DNA from: Gammaproteobacteria bacterium
Lineage (GTDB): Bacteria; Pseudomonadota; Gammaproteobacteria; Methylococcales; Methylomonadaceae
Length of the DNA stretch: 6,321 nucleotides
NCBI GenBank assembly: GCA_024511045.1
Contig: JANEMG010000153.1
Span: 1 to 6,321, forward strand
Direction of reading: 5' to 3'
The notes beneath the pieces are model-generated. The model did no database searches. It was not told where the DNA came from and was given only the letters and a program-made list of their open reading frames with translations. Below are positions 1-6,033 of the stretch, piece by piece. The first letter of the stretch is position 1. Each line of letters begins with the position of its first letter. A program made the position numbers and the translations under genes.

Positions 1-279
1 GAAGGTGTGGCGAAGCGGCACGGACGCAGGACGGCCGGGGCAATAATGGCTGTCGCGTTGGCGAGTCGATTTTGGAGACTTGGATGTCCCAAAATCTATC
101 ACGAGGTAGCGACACGCTTGTATGACCGCCTGCTGCGGGAAGTCAGGGCGGATACGGTCCTGGTTGGTGTCTGCTATGCGTCGCAGCTGTTTCCTGAAAT
201 CCCCATGCAGGAACATGATGTTGCCATGGATTATGTCGTAACCGAACAGGCTGTCTATAGCGGCATCGGTAGAACATAG
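1..279 (+). CDS. 3' end of an unidentified protein, upstream partner of the nspC-like gene (partial)
   Basis: This frame is open from the first base of the window to a TAG at 277-279, so the gene probably begins upstream of the window. Internal GTG (7) or ATG (46) starts are possible, but neither has a convincing ribosome binding site. The last 65 residues look like ordinary protein: an amphipathic segment rich in Tyr, Arg and Leu (YHEVATRLYDRLLREV), a hydrophobic strand (TVLVGVCYASQLF), then an acidic tail. I do not recognise the family. It does not resemble the C-terminus of carboxynorspermidine dehydrogenase, which is the usual nspC neighbour. The stop lies 8 nt before the nspC ATG, and the bases around the stop form the AGGCGGA ribosome binding site of nspC, so the two are probably co-transcribed. 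The basic, low-complexity first 15 codons may belong to another frame or mark a disrupted 5' part. Confidence 0.5.
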   Translation, partial: EGVAKRHGRRTAGAIMAVALASRFWRLGCPKIYHEVATRLYDRLLREVRADTVLVGVCYASQLFPEIPMQEHDVAMDYVVTEQAVYSGIGRT

Positions 280-287
280 GCGGAACC

Positions 288-1442
288 ATGGATTTTTCCC
301 GTTTGAAACAGGCTGTGCCGTCCTCGCCGGCGTTCATACTGGACAGACAGCAGGTCGAGGCCAGTCTGCAGGCCTTGGCTCACCTCCGGCGGCAAAGCGG
401 CTGCCGCGTTTTGTATTCCATCAAGTCCCTGCCGCTGTCAGCCGTTCTGCAATGGGTCGAGCCCTGTGTGGATGGTTTTTCCGTCAGTTCCCTGTTCGAA
501 GCCAGGCTGGTCGATGAAATAACGTCGCGCGGCGGCAGTCTGCATATCACGACGCCGGGGCTGAGGGTTCAGGAAATCGCCGAAATCAGTACCCGCTGCA
601 GTCATATCAGCTTCAATTCCCTTACCCAGGCACAGCGCCTGCTGCCCGAGGTCGAAATCCGCTGCTCTCCGGGACTGCGCATCAATCCCAAACTGTCCTT
701 CGCCGACGACGCACGCTACGATCCCTGCCGCAGACATTCCAAGCTGGGCGCCGCCCTGCAGGATGTCGCCGTTGCTCCGCTGCTGCGGCACATCGATGGC
801 CTGCATTTTCACAGCACATTTGCGAGCCGAAGTTTCCAGCCATTGCTGGCTACGGTGCAGCATTTGCAGGAAGTTCTGGGAAAACGCCTGCATGGCTTGC
901 GCTGGCTCAATCTCGGCGGCGGCTATTTGTTCGACCAGATGACAGACTCTGCCGCGCCCTTTGTCGAAATGGTCATGCGGTTGCGGGAAAGCTTTGCACT
1001 GACGGTCTATATCGAACCCGGCAACGCCGTCGTGGGCAGGGCGGGGTACTTGCTGGCCACCGTCATCGACTGCTTTGAAAGCGACGGCAAGACTGTCGCC
1101 GTACTGGATGTCTCGGTCAATCATCATCCCGAAGTATTTGAATATCAGCGTAAACCGTCCCTGCAGGAAGAGTCGCCGGATGGCGCCCATGCAGCGATTC
1201 TGGCCGGCAGCACCTGTCTGGCCGGCGACCTGTTCGGTGAATACCGTTTCGATGCGCCGCTGCAGATTGGCCAGAGGCTGGTTTTCCAGCATGTCGGGGC
1301 CTACAGCCTGGTCAAGGCGCAGCGCTTCAATGGCTACAATCTTCCCGATGTCTATGCCCTGGATGCCGACCGGTTCGAATTGCTGCAGCAGTATTCCTAT
1401 CGACAGTACCAGGAGCAGTGGCTGCCGATGGCCAGTGAATAA
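288..1442 (+). CDS. nspC: Carboxynorspermidine/carboxyspermidine decarboxylase-like PLP enzyme (NspC family)
   Basis: This is a cytosolic fold-type III (alanine racemase-like) decarboxylase. The family removes CO2 from carboxynorspermidine or carboxyspermidine, the last step of the aspartate-semialdehyde route to norspermidine or spermidine. The protein has 384 residues, a usual length. Visible motifs in order are: the probable PLP lysine K46 in YSIKS; the barrel motif GLHFHS with H173 and H175; the phosphate-binding LGGG around 209-212; EPG at 243-245; the NspC-type segment VNHHPEVFEY near 277-286; STCLAGD with C310, the cysteine contributed across the dimer interface; and GAYSLVKAQRFNG near 337-349, which closes the active site. 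The ATG is preceded by AGGCGGA (278-284). The gene ends in TAA and has no interruption. No carboxynorspermidine dehydrogenase is visible in the window, so the exact substrate is inferred from family membership. A sister group IV decarboxylase is the main alternative. Confidence 0.85.
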   Translation: MDFSRLKQAVPSSPAFILDRQQVEASLQALAHLRRQSGCRVLYSIKSLPLSAVLQWVEPCVDGFSVSSLFEARLVDEITSRGGSLHITTPGLRVQEIAEISTRCSHISFNSLTQAQRLLPEVEIRCSPGLRINPKLSFADDARYDPCRRHSKLGAALQDVAVAPLLRHIDGLHFHSTFASRSFQPLLATVQHLQEVLGKRLHGLRWLNLGGGYLFDQMTDSAAPFVEMVMRLRESFALTVYIEPGNAVVGRAGYLLATVIDCFESDGKTVAVLDVSVNHHPEVFEYQRKPSLQEESPDGAHAAILAGSTCLAGDLFGEYRFDAPLQIGQRLVFQHVGAYSLVKAQRFNGYNLPDVYALDADRFELLQQYSYRQYQEQWLPMASE

Positions 1443-1463
1443 GGCGCATGTCTGCCATTGGCC

Positions 1464-2588
1464 TCAGCCTGGCTTTTCTGCCGATGAACCCAGGGCCATC
1501 AAGGCCGGGTGGTCTTTTTTCGGCTTGTCCAGATAATAGCCCTGGACATACTGTACACCGAGGTTTTTCAGCAGTTGCAGTGTCTGCGCATTTTCCACGA
1601 ACTCGGCGACCACGGATTTGCCCAGGCCCTGGGCAATGCTCACCATCGCCTTGACGAATACCTGGTTTTCATGGTTGCCGACAAGATCGCTGATGAAAAT
1701 GCCATCGATCTTGAGGATTTCCACATTGAGGTGCTTCAGGTAGGTGAAAGTGGAGAAACCGCTGCCGAAATCATCCAGGCAGATGCGGCAGCCGGCGCGA
1801 TGAATGGCTTCGATGAAGCGCTGGGCATCCTGCAGGTCAGATACCGTTTCGGTTTCGGTCAGTTCGATGATCAGGCGTGCTGGATCGACGGCATGCTTTT
1901 GCAGCTGGTCGTAAATATAGCCGGGCAAGGACGGTTCATCGAAGGAGCGTCCGGAAATATTCACCGCCAATGCCGGCAAATCCGGATATTGCACCAGGAT
2001 GGCAATGCTTTTTGCGATCACGGTGCGATCGATTTTCACGATCTGCGCGGTTTTTTCGGCAAAGGGAATGAAGGCGCCGGGCATGATCATTTGTGAGGAA
2101 TCGGCTGGATCGCGCATACGCACCAGCACTTCCAGGTGGCTCAGCTGCCGGTCGCAGGTCTCGTAGATACCCTGAAAATGCAGTTCCAGCAGATCCTGTT
2201 CCAGCGTCAGGCCGATGCGCCGGCTCCAGCTCATGCGCTCCACCATCAATTCCGATTTGTCGAGCGCCGGGTTGTAGACTGCCCAGGTGTTCTTGCCCTG
2301 CTTCTTGGCCTGATACATGGCGGCATCGGCATGCGCCACCAGGTCTTCGGCATTTTCGCCATGTTCTGGATAGACGGCTACCCCGATGCTGACCATCAGG
2401 CGCAGATTGGTGCCGCGGAAATGGAAGGGAATCGAGGAGATAGAACTGACGATACGATTGGGCAGCGCCTCCAGATTGTCATCGGGATTGAGCATGGTGA
2501 GAATGGCGAATTCATCGCCGCCCAGTCTGGCAAACATCTCCACGCCCCTGACCAGGGCGCTGACTTCACTGGCGGTGCGTAGCAGCAC
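1464..2588 (-). CDS. Fragment 3 of the c-di-GMP sensor: GGDEF core and EAL domain
   Basis: The frame is open back to the TGA at 2684-2682. The conserved start of this part (GGKFALLYFDLDEFKYINDT) lies in that leader, upstream of the first plausible start, a GTG at 2588-2586. It carries FARLGGDEFAIL, the C-terminal GGDEF signature (ADAAMYQAKKQGKN) and a full-length EAL domain. Visible EAL motifs are HLEVLVRM, LAVNISGRS, ELTETE, LDDFGSGFS, LKIDG, VVAEFVEN and VQGYYLDKP. If made alone from the GTG, it would lack the first strands of GGDEF and could act at most as a soluble phosphodiesterase. No good ribosome binding site precedes that GTG, so independent expression is doubtful. Confidence 0.6.
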   Translation of the reverse strand: MLLRTASEVSALVRGVEMFARLGGDEFAILTMLNPDDNLEALPNRIVSSISSIPFHFRGTNLRLMVSIGVAVYPEHGENAEDLVAHADAAMYQAKKQGKNTWAVYNPALDKSELMVERMSWSRRIGLTLEQDLLELHFQGIYETCDRQLSHLEVLVRMRDPADSSQMIMPGAFIPFAEKTAQIVKIDRTVIAKSIAILVQYPDLPALAVNISGRSFDEPSLPGYIYDQLQKHAVDPARLIIELTETETVSDLQDAQRFIEAIHRAGCRICLDDFGSGFSTFTYLKHLNVEILKIDGIFISDLVGNHENQVFVKAMVSIAQGLGKSVVAEFVENAQTLQLLKNLGVQYVQGYYLDKPKKDHPALMALGSSAEKPG

Positions 2589-2681
2589 GCTGTCACCGAT
2601 GCCATGGCCAAAAGTATCGTTGATGTATTTGAACTCGTCCAGATCGAAATACAGCAGGGCGAATTTTCCACCACTGCGCCG

Positions 2682-3278
2682 TCAGCTGTCGATCATGAAT
2701 TCCAGACGCTGCTGGAAGCGATGCCGGTTGTACAGGCCGGTAAGATGGTCGTGTTCGGCAAGATACAGCAGTTGCTGGGCGGTCTGGCGTTCATGCGTGA
2801 CATCTTCGTAGATCCACAGGCGTCCCAGCACGCCTTGGTCATGGTCCAGGACCGGGTAGGACAGCTGCATCAGGATCCGTCCGTCGTTGCAATTGATTTC
2901 GAAGCGCTCGCTGATTTCATGGGTGTCCAGAACCTGCAGGACATGTTTCGAGGCATTTTCCGGACTGGCGAGCTGGTGCGGTGATGCATCCAGCAGGCGC
3001 TCCAGGGGCAGGCCCTGCAGGGGTTTGTCTTCATCGATAGCCCAGATGCGCCTGAATGCCGGGTTGACATATTCCACGCAGCCCTGCTTGTCCTCGAACA
3101 GGATGCCGATGCTCATCGCCGACAGCAATGCCGCCATGCGGCTCTGCTCCTTTTCCGCCACTTCCCGGGCTTCCCGCTGTTGTCGTTCGGCGTGCCGCAT
3201 GGCAATGAGCAGGCGCCTGATGCTGAGCACGATCAGAAAGCCGCCGATGACCACGGCCAGGATGGTCAGCTGGATCAA
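2682..3278 (-). CDS. Fragment 2 of the c-di-GMP sensor: TM2, PAS and start of GGDEF
   Basis: The fragment begins with the second membrane helix (LTILAVVIGGFLIVLSI), followed by a charged linker helix, a PAS domain (SAMSIGILFEDKQGCVEYVN onward, ending in IYEDVTHERQ) and the beginning of a GGDEF domain (EHDHLTGLYNRHRF). It then meets TGA at 2684-2682, after MIDS. The nominal TTG start at 3278-3276 overlaps the TGA that ends fragment 1. Re-initiation there is conceivable, but the same frame is open well upstream, so this is better seen as the body of one frameshifted gene. The PAS domain has no obvious haem or flavin signature that I can identify. Confidence 0.6.
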   Translation of the reverse strand: MIQLTILAVVIGGFLIVLSIRRLLIAMRHAERQQREAREVAEKEQSRMAALLSAMSIGILFEDKQGCVEYVNPAFRRIWAIDEDKPLQGLPLERLLDASPHQLASPENASKHVLQVLDTHEISERFEINCNDGRILMQLSYPVLDHDQGVLGRLWIYEDVTHERQTAQQLLYLAEHDHLTGLYNRHRFQQRLEFMIDS

Positions 3279-3841
3279 CAGGGCAGTATTACGCTGGGTC
3301 TGTTCGACGAGTTTTGCCGCAGCTTGGCACTGGCATTGACATGCAGCCGGTTGAGCTGCCGGGTACGGAATTGCACGGATTTGATCAAGGCCGGCAGTGA
3401 AGCCGGTTTGCTGTTGCCGGTTTCGGTGCTCAAATTATTCAGAATCCCGATCAGATTGCCGACTTCCCGCTGCAGACGATGCAAAGCGTTTTCCGCTTCG
3501 GGAAAATCGGTTCCGCCATTCAATTTCTGTATCGCCTGGAGATAGCTGCCGATAGTATAGGCAGGATTCTGCAATGTCGGGATCAGGTGTGTCTCTTCCC
3601 GTGCTTTCCCGGAATGCTGCAAAGAGTGCTCGATAAGCTCCAGCGCCGCATCCAGCTTGTCGGTGTAATAGATCATCGGGGCATGATAATTGCCGATGCG
3701 ATCGTACAGTCGTTCCTGGTCCCGGGTGTGGCGCAGCAGCAGCACAGCAACGACGACCGCCAGAACGAACAGCAGGCCGATCAGCAGATACACCCGTTTC
3801 AGGACGGTGCTGTCGGTGCATTCGGACTTCCGGCGGGTCAT
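3275..3841 (-). CDS. Fragment 1 of the c-di-GMP sensor: TM1 and periplasmic domain
   Basis: This is the stretch actually translatable from the ATG that overlaps the phnD-like stop. It has a short basic N-terminus, one membrane anchor (YLLIGLLFVLAVVVAVLLL) and a helical extracytoplasmic region rich in Leu, His and Gln, of the kind found in four-helix sensor domains. Residues up to about 173 (NASAK) read naturally. The last 15 residues, ending NRPSVILPC, are probably out of frame. In the neighbouring frame the same DNA encodes AAKLVEQTQRNTALLIQLTI, which leads directly into TM2. If translated as written, the product is a membrane-anchored stump with no output domain. The start has only a weak Shine-Dalgarno (CTGGAA), consistent with dependence on translation of the upstream gene. 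Confidence 0.65.
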   Translation of the reverse strand: MTRRKSECTDSTVLKRVYLLIGLLFVLAVVVAVLLLRHTRDQERLYDRIGNYHAPMIYYTDKLDAALELIEHSLQHSGKAREETHLIPTLQNPAYTIGSYLQAIQKLNGGTDFPEAENALHRLQREVGNLIGILNNLSTETGNSKPASLPALIKSVQFRTRQLNRLHVNASAKLRQNSSNRPSVILPC

Positions 3842-4758
3842 TGCAATTCCAGTGGAAGCCGGGCGAAGATCTGGCGCAATCCGGCAAAGTCGGCATCGCT
3901 GGCAGGCAGGAAGCCGCCGGCGCCCAGGTTGTCGAGAATACGCCGCTGCTCCCTGACCAATGGCGAGAGTGCCAGCAGGCTGTCCAGCAACCGCGACTGG
4001 AGATTCGGGTCCAGGTCCGGCTGCACCGCCAGGACATAATCCGTATACACGGGCGTTTCCCAGAGTATGCGGACCTCATTGCCGTTCAGAATGCCGTCCC
4101 GGAACATTTTTCTGATCACGACGCTGTTGGCGGCCCCCAGGTCGACCTTGCCATCCCTGACCCAGTAGGCGGTCTGGTCGTGGCTGCCGGAATAGCGCAC
4201 CTCGGCGAAAAAAGTTTCCGGGTCGATGCCCCGTTCGTTGAGAAAATAGCGCGGCATCAAATGTCCGGAAGTGGACAATCGGGAACCGAATGCCAGGGTG
4301 CTGCCCTTGAATTCCCGGAGTTTTTGCCTGTCGTTGTCCGCCCGGACCAGAAACACACTGCTGAAATGCAAATCGATATCACGCATCGCCAAGGGTCTGG
4401 CGTCGGCCTGCTGCTGTGCCTGAATAAAGATATAACCGCCGAAAAAAGCCAGATCGATTTTCTTGTCCTTGAACAGCTGCAAAAGCTTTTGATAATTCTC
4501 CGGCACTACCATCTGGATGTTGATGCCGGTTTCCTGCTTGATGTACTGCAGCAGCGGGGCATAGCGGGCCTCGATGAAATCACGGGCGCTGTCCGGCAGG
4601 ACGCCGAAGCGCAAATGTTTGCCTGCGGCGTCTGCTTGACCGGCAAATACGGGTAGCTGCACGCTGAGCAACAGCAGGCCAAACCACAGAAGTCTTCGGA
4701 AAGCCTGGATGGTCTGATGGGCAGACAAATATCGCTTGATACGACTGTTGAAAATCAC
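3838..4758 (-). CDS. PhnD-family phosphate/phosphite/phosphonate-type periplasmic binding protein
   Basis: This is a 306-residue extracytoplasmic solute-binding protein, intact and of normal length. A basic N-terminus and a hydrophobic segment (about 22-38, LLWFGLLLLSVQLPVFAG) form an uncleaved anchor or signal peptide, followed by the mature start LRFGVLPDSARDF. Typical PhnD-family features are FFGGYIFIQAQ (105-115), the phosphate-loop-like STSG (162-165), SHDQTAY (192-198) and KVDLGAANS (204-212). No ABC permease or ATPase is next to it. Instead its TGA overlaps the ATG of the c-di-GMP sensor, which suggests ligand reporting rather than transport. The GTG start is chosen because an in-frame TAA lies just upstream and AGGGAG sits 8 nt before it. 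The ligand is unknown: PhnD-like proteins in signalling contexts bind diverse small oxyanions or other molecules. Confidence 0.85.
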   Translation of the reverse strand: MIFNSRIKRYLSAHQTIQAFRRLLWFGLLLLSVQLPVFAGQADAAGKHLRFGVLPDSARDFIEARYAPLLQYIKQETGINIQMVVPENYQKLLQLFKDKKIDLAFFGGYIFIQAQQQADARPLAMRDIDLHFSSVFLVRADNDRQKLREFKGSTLAFGSRLSTSGHLMPRYFLNERGIDPETFFAEVRYSGSHDQTAYWVRDGKVDLGAANSVVIRKMFRDGILNGNEVRILWETPVYTDYVLAVQPDLDPNLQSRLLDSLLALSPLVREQRRILDNLGAGGFLPASDADFAGLRQIFARLPLELQ

Positions 4759-4766
4759 CTGGACGG

Positions 4767-4772
4767 CTCCCT
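4767..4772 (-). promoter_or_regulatory. Ribosome binding site of the phnD-like gene
   Basis: AGGGAG is 8 nt upstream of the GTG at 4758-4756. It supports the GTG as the start, because the next upstream in-frame codons contain no other start before a TAA. Confidence 0.6.
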
Positions 4773-4882
4773 GTGTTTATTGCATCGGATACAGGAACTC
4801 TATCAGAAACCAATGAAACTGCAACCGCGACCAGCCTCCCCCCGGGCCAGACAGGCTTTTTCTTCGCTGCAACAGGCCTGTT

Positions 4883-5707
4883 CTAGAAATTTCTGTCCAC
4901 ACGGTTCAACAGCCACAGCGAAACGATGATGCCGACAAAATGCGCTATGACGATGGAAAAATTGGAAACCAGGACAAAGACATCCAGCGCGCGAACGATT
5001 TTGGTTGGATCGGTGATGGCGATCCCCGGCGGCTGGGAGATGGTTTTCGAAATCAGCAGTTCGATGCTGCTGGTGACCCCCAGGATGGCGACGACAATGC
5101 CGGCATAGCCACTGAACAAGCCAAAGCGCAGCATGTTCATGATGCGCTGCTTATGGGCGTGCAGTACGACATCCTGCTGCTGTTTTATTTTGTTTGCATA
5201 AAGGGTATTGAAATAGAAAAAGATGATGGTGATAAACAGGGTGGCTATGCCCCATTGGGCCCAGAATATGCTGTTTTCATTGCCGCTGAGTCCGCTCGCT
5301 GCGGGTTGATTGCCGGAAGTTGCGAAGGCGAGCAATAGCACGGTAATGATGGCGATCAGCAATTGAAACAGAAAGGCCAGCCAGCCGAACACCAGAAAGT
5401 TGATGGACGTGAACCGGTACTTGCGTGAAGGGCCGGTAAAGCCGGGCAGCATCAATTCGGTGGTTTGGCTGCCGAAGGTCAACAGCATCCGGCTGAACAC
5501 GCCGGTGCGCCGGACAAGGTGGAAAAATGCCATGAGGATATGCACTGCAAGCAATGCAATCAACAGCCAGGCCAGACCGATATGCAGGGAATTGAATGAT
5601 GCGGCAAGGGAAACATCCTGGTCCAGCCAGAGATGGAGCGGCTTGCCCAGGATATCGATTGGCCGGCCAAGATCCAATTGCAGGTAGCCGCTGACAGGCA
5701 GCAGCAA
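4883..5707 (-). CDS. Fragment 2 of the b561 fusion: last b561 helices and DUF3611-like domain
   Basis: The frame is open from the codon after the TGA at 5804. The first nominal start is a TTG at 5707-5705, inside helix 3, so the shown start is arbitrary and the real coding sequence extends to 5803. It holds the H141 and H155 helix, then a linker (RRTGVFSRMLLTFGSQTTEL), a membrane domain with helices near FLVFGWLAFLFQLLIAIITV and SIFWAQWGIATLFITIIFF, a charged loop (NKIKQQQDVVLHAHKQR), and two final helices. The C-terminus is NRVDRNF followed by TAG. Confidence 0.6.
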   Translation of the reverse strand: MLLPVSGYLQLDLGRPIDILGKPLHLWLDQDVSLAASFNSLHIGLAWLLIALLAVHILMAFFHLVRRTGVFSRMLLTFGSQTTELMLPGFTGPSRKYRFTSINFLVFGWLAFLFQLLIAIITVLLLAFATSGNQPAASGLSGNENSIFWAQWGIATLFITIIFFYFNTLYANKIKQQQDVVLHAHKQRIMNMLRFGLFSGYAGIVVAILGVTSSIELLISKTISQPPGIAITDPTKIVRALDVFVLVSNFSIVIAHFVGIIVSLWLLNRVDRNF

Positions 5708-5803
5708 CAGACAGAGATAGAGCAGAAAATAAATGAAAAGCGCCAGATAGCGCTCGGCGTCGGTTATCGTTTTTGGATAGGGCGGTGGTTTGTGCGTCAG
5801 GCG

Positions 5804-6004
5804 TCAGCCGGTCCAGAAAACGATCAACAGAAAACTGATTGTACCGATGATCAAATGCAGGCTGAAGTATAATTCACGATTTGGTGCATCCGGCTGGGTG
5901 CCGTGCATGAACCAGGCCGTGGCGAGCTGGGCAAAGATTGCACTGGCGGCCAGCCAGTGCAGAACGACGGACAGGAAATCATAACGCGATTCAGACTGTG
6001 GCAC
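5804..6004 (-). CDS. Fragment 1 of the b561 fusion: first two helices
   Basis: This 66-residue stretch is translatable from the GTG to the TGA. It contains helix 1 with H16 (RYDFLSVVLHWLAAS) and helix 2 with H50, ending FWTG just before the stop. A protein ending here would have two of the four haem ligands and could not assemble a b561. The frame continues without any shift into the rest of the domain. Confidence 0.6.
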   Translation of the reverse strand: MPQSESRYDFLSVVLHWLAASAIFAQLATAWFMHGTQPDAPNRELYFSLHLIIGTISFLLIVFWTG

Positions 6005-6008
6005 GGCA

Positions 6009-6014
6009 TCCCTC
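6009..6014 (-). promoter_or_regulatory. Ribosome binding site of the b561 fusion gene
   Basis: GAGGGA lies 4 nt before the GTG at 6004-6002. It favours this GTG over the nearby ATG (6010-6008), which lies in another frame and gives no b561 sequence. Confidence 0.5.
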
Positions 6015-6033
6015 TATCGGCAAGTGAATTGGT

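Larger units (their letters stand above)
1464..3841 (-). pseudogene. Membrane PAS-GGDEF-EAL cyclic-di-GMP protein, interrupted by a frameshift and an in-frame TGA
   Basis: With one base restored near 3323 and the TGA at 2684-2682 read through, this is a continuous protein of about 792 residues. Its order is: TM1 (about 14-36), a roughly 150-residue helical periplasmic domain, TM2 (about 189-212), a coiled linker, PAS (about 234-350), GGDEF and EAL. The cyclase motif GGDEF is intact (441-445). The inhibitory I-site is RGVE instead of RxxD. The phosphodiesterase signature reads EVL (E571), with the other expected residues present: N628, E660, D690-D691, K711, E747 and Q767. Sequence alone therefore predicts a bifunctional enzyme. 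Its ATG overlaps the phnD-like stop (ATGA), implying translational coupling and a partnership with that binding protein. The final TGA lies 21 nt from the convergent nspC stop. Conservation on both sides of each lesion indicates recent mutation, sequence error or recoding rather than old decay. Confidence 0.8.
4883..6004 (-). pseudogene. Cytochrome b561 fused to a DUF3611-like four-helix membrane domain, interrupted by an in-frame TGA
   Basis: Reading through TGA codon 67 (5806-5804) gives one 373-residue integral membrane protein. Residues 1 to about 170 are a bacterial cytochrome b561 (di-haem quinol-oxidising family) with four candidate haem histidines: H16 in VVLHW, H50 in SLHLIIG, H141 in NSLHIGLAW and H155 in AVHILM. 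After the TGA the family sequence resumes at once with RLTHKPPPYP. Residues from about 185 to the TAG end carry four more helices and the tail RALDVFVLVSN...AHFVGIIVSLWLLNRV, which I recognise as DUF3611-like. The start is a GTG (6004-6002), with an in-frame TAG shortly upstream and GAGGGA 4 nt before it. The gene is the first visible member of the minus-strand cluster, 124 nt before the phnD-like gene. The DUF3611 assignment is from memory of the motif and is less certain than b561. Confidence 0.75.

Noticed and set aside
438..1292. Long 284-codon open frame on the minus strand opposite nspC
   Set aside because: It is antisense to a gene with clear NspC motifs, and its translation is rich in Gln and Arg without recognisable domains. 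It is a codon-bias shadow.
1494..1520. Possible intrinsic terminator for nspC: GGCCATCAAGGCC-type stem followed by six T
   Set aside because: The stem is only 4-5 bp, the T-run is not directly next to the GGCC stem, and it lies inside the 3' coding end of the EAL gene, so chance is likely.
2682..2684. Selenocysteine at the in-frame TGA
   Set aside because: The position is a variable surface stretch of GGDEF with no redox role, and I saw no convincing selenocysteine-type hairpin just downstream.
4871..4882. Palindrome AACAGGCCTGTT next to the b561 stop
   Set aside because: It is only 12 bp without a loop or a following T-run on the minus strand, so neither a terminator nor an operator can be claimed.
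1464..6004. Alternative genetic code with TGA as Trp
   Set aside because: TGA ends the phnD-like gene exactly at an ATGA overlap and ends the EAL domain at a natural C-terminus. Reading it as Trp would run the EAL protein antisense across nspC.
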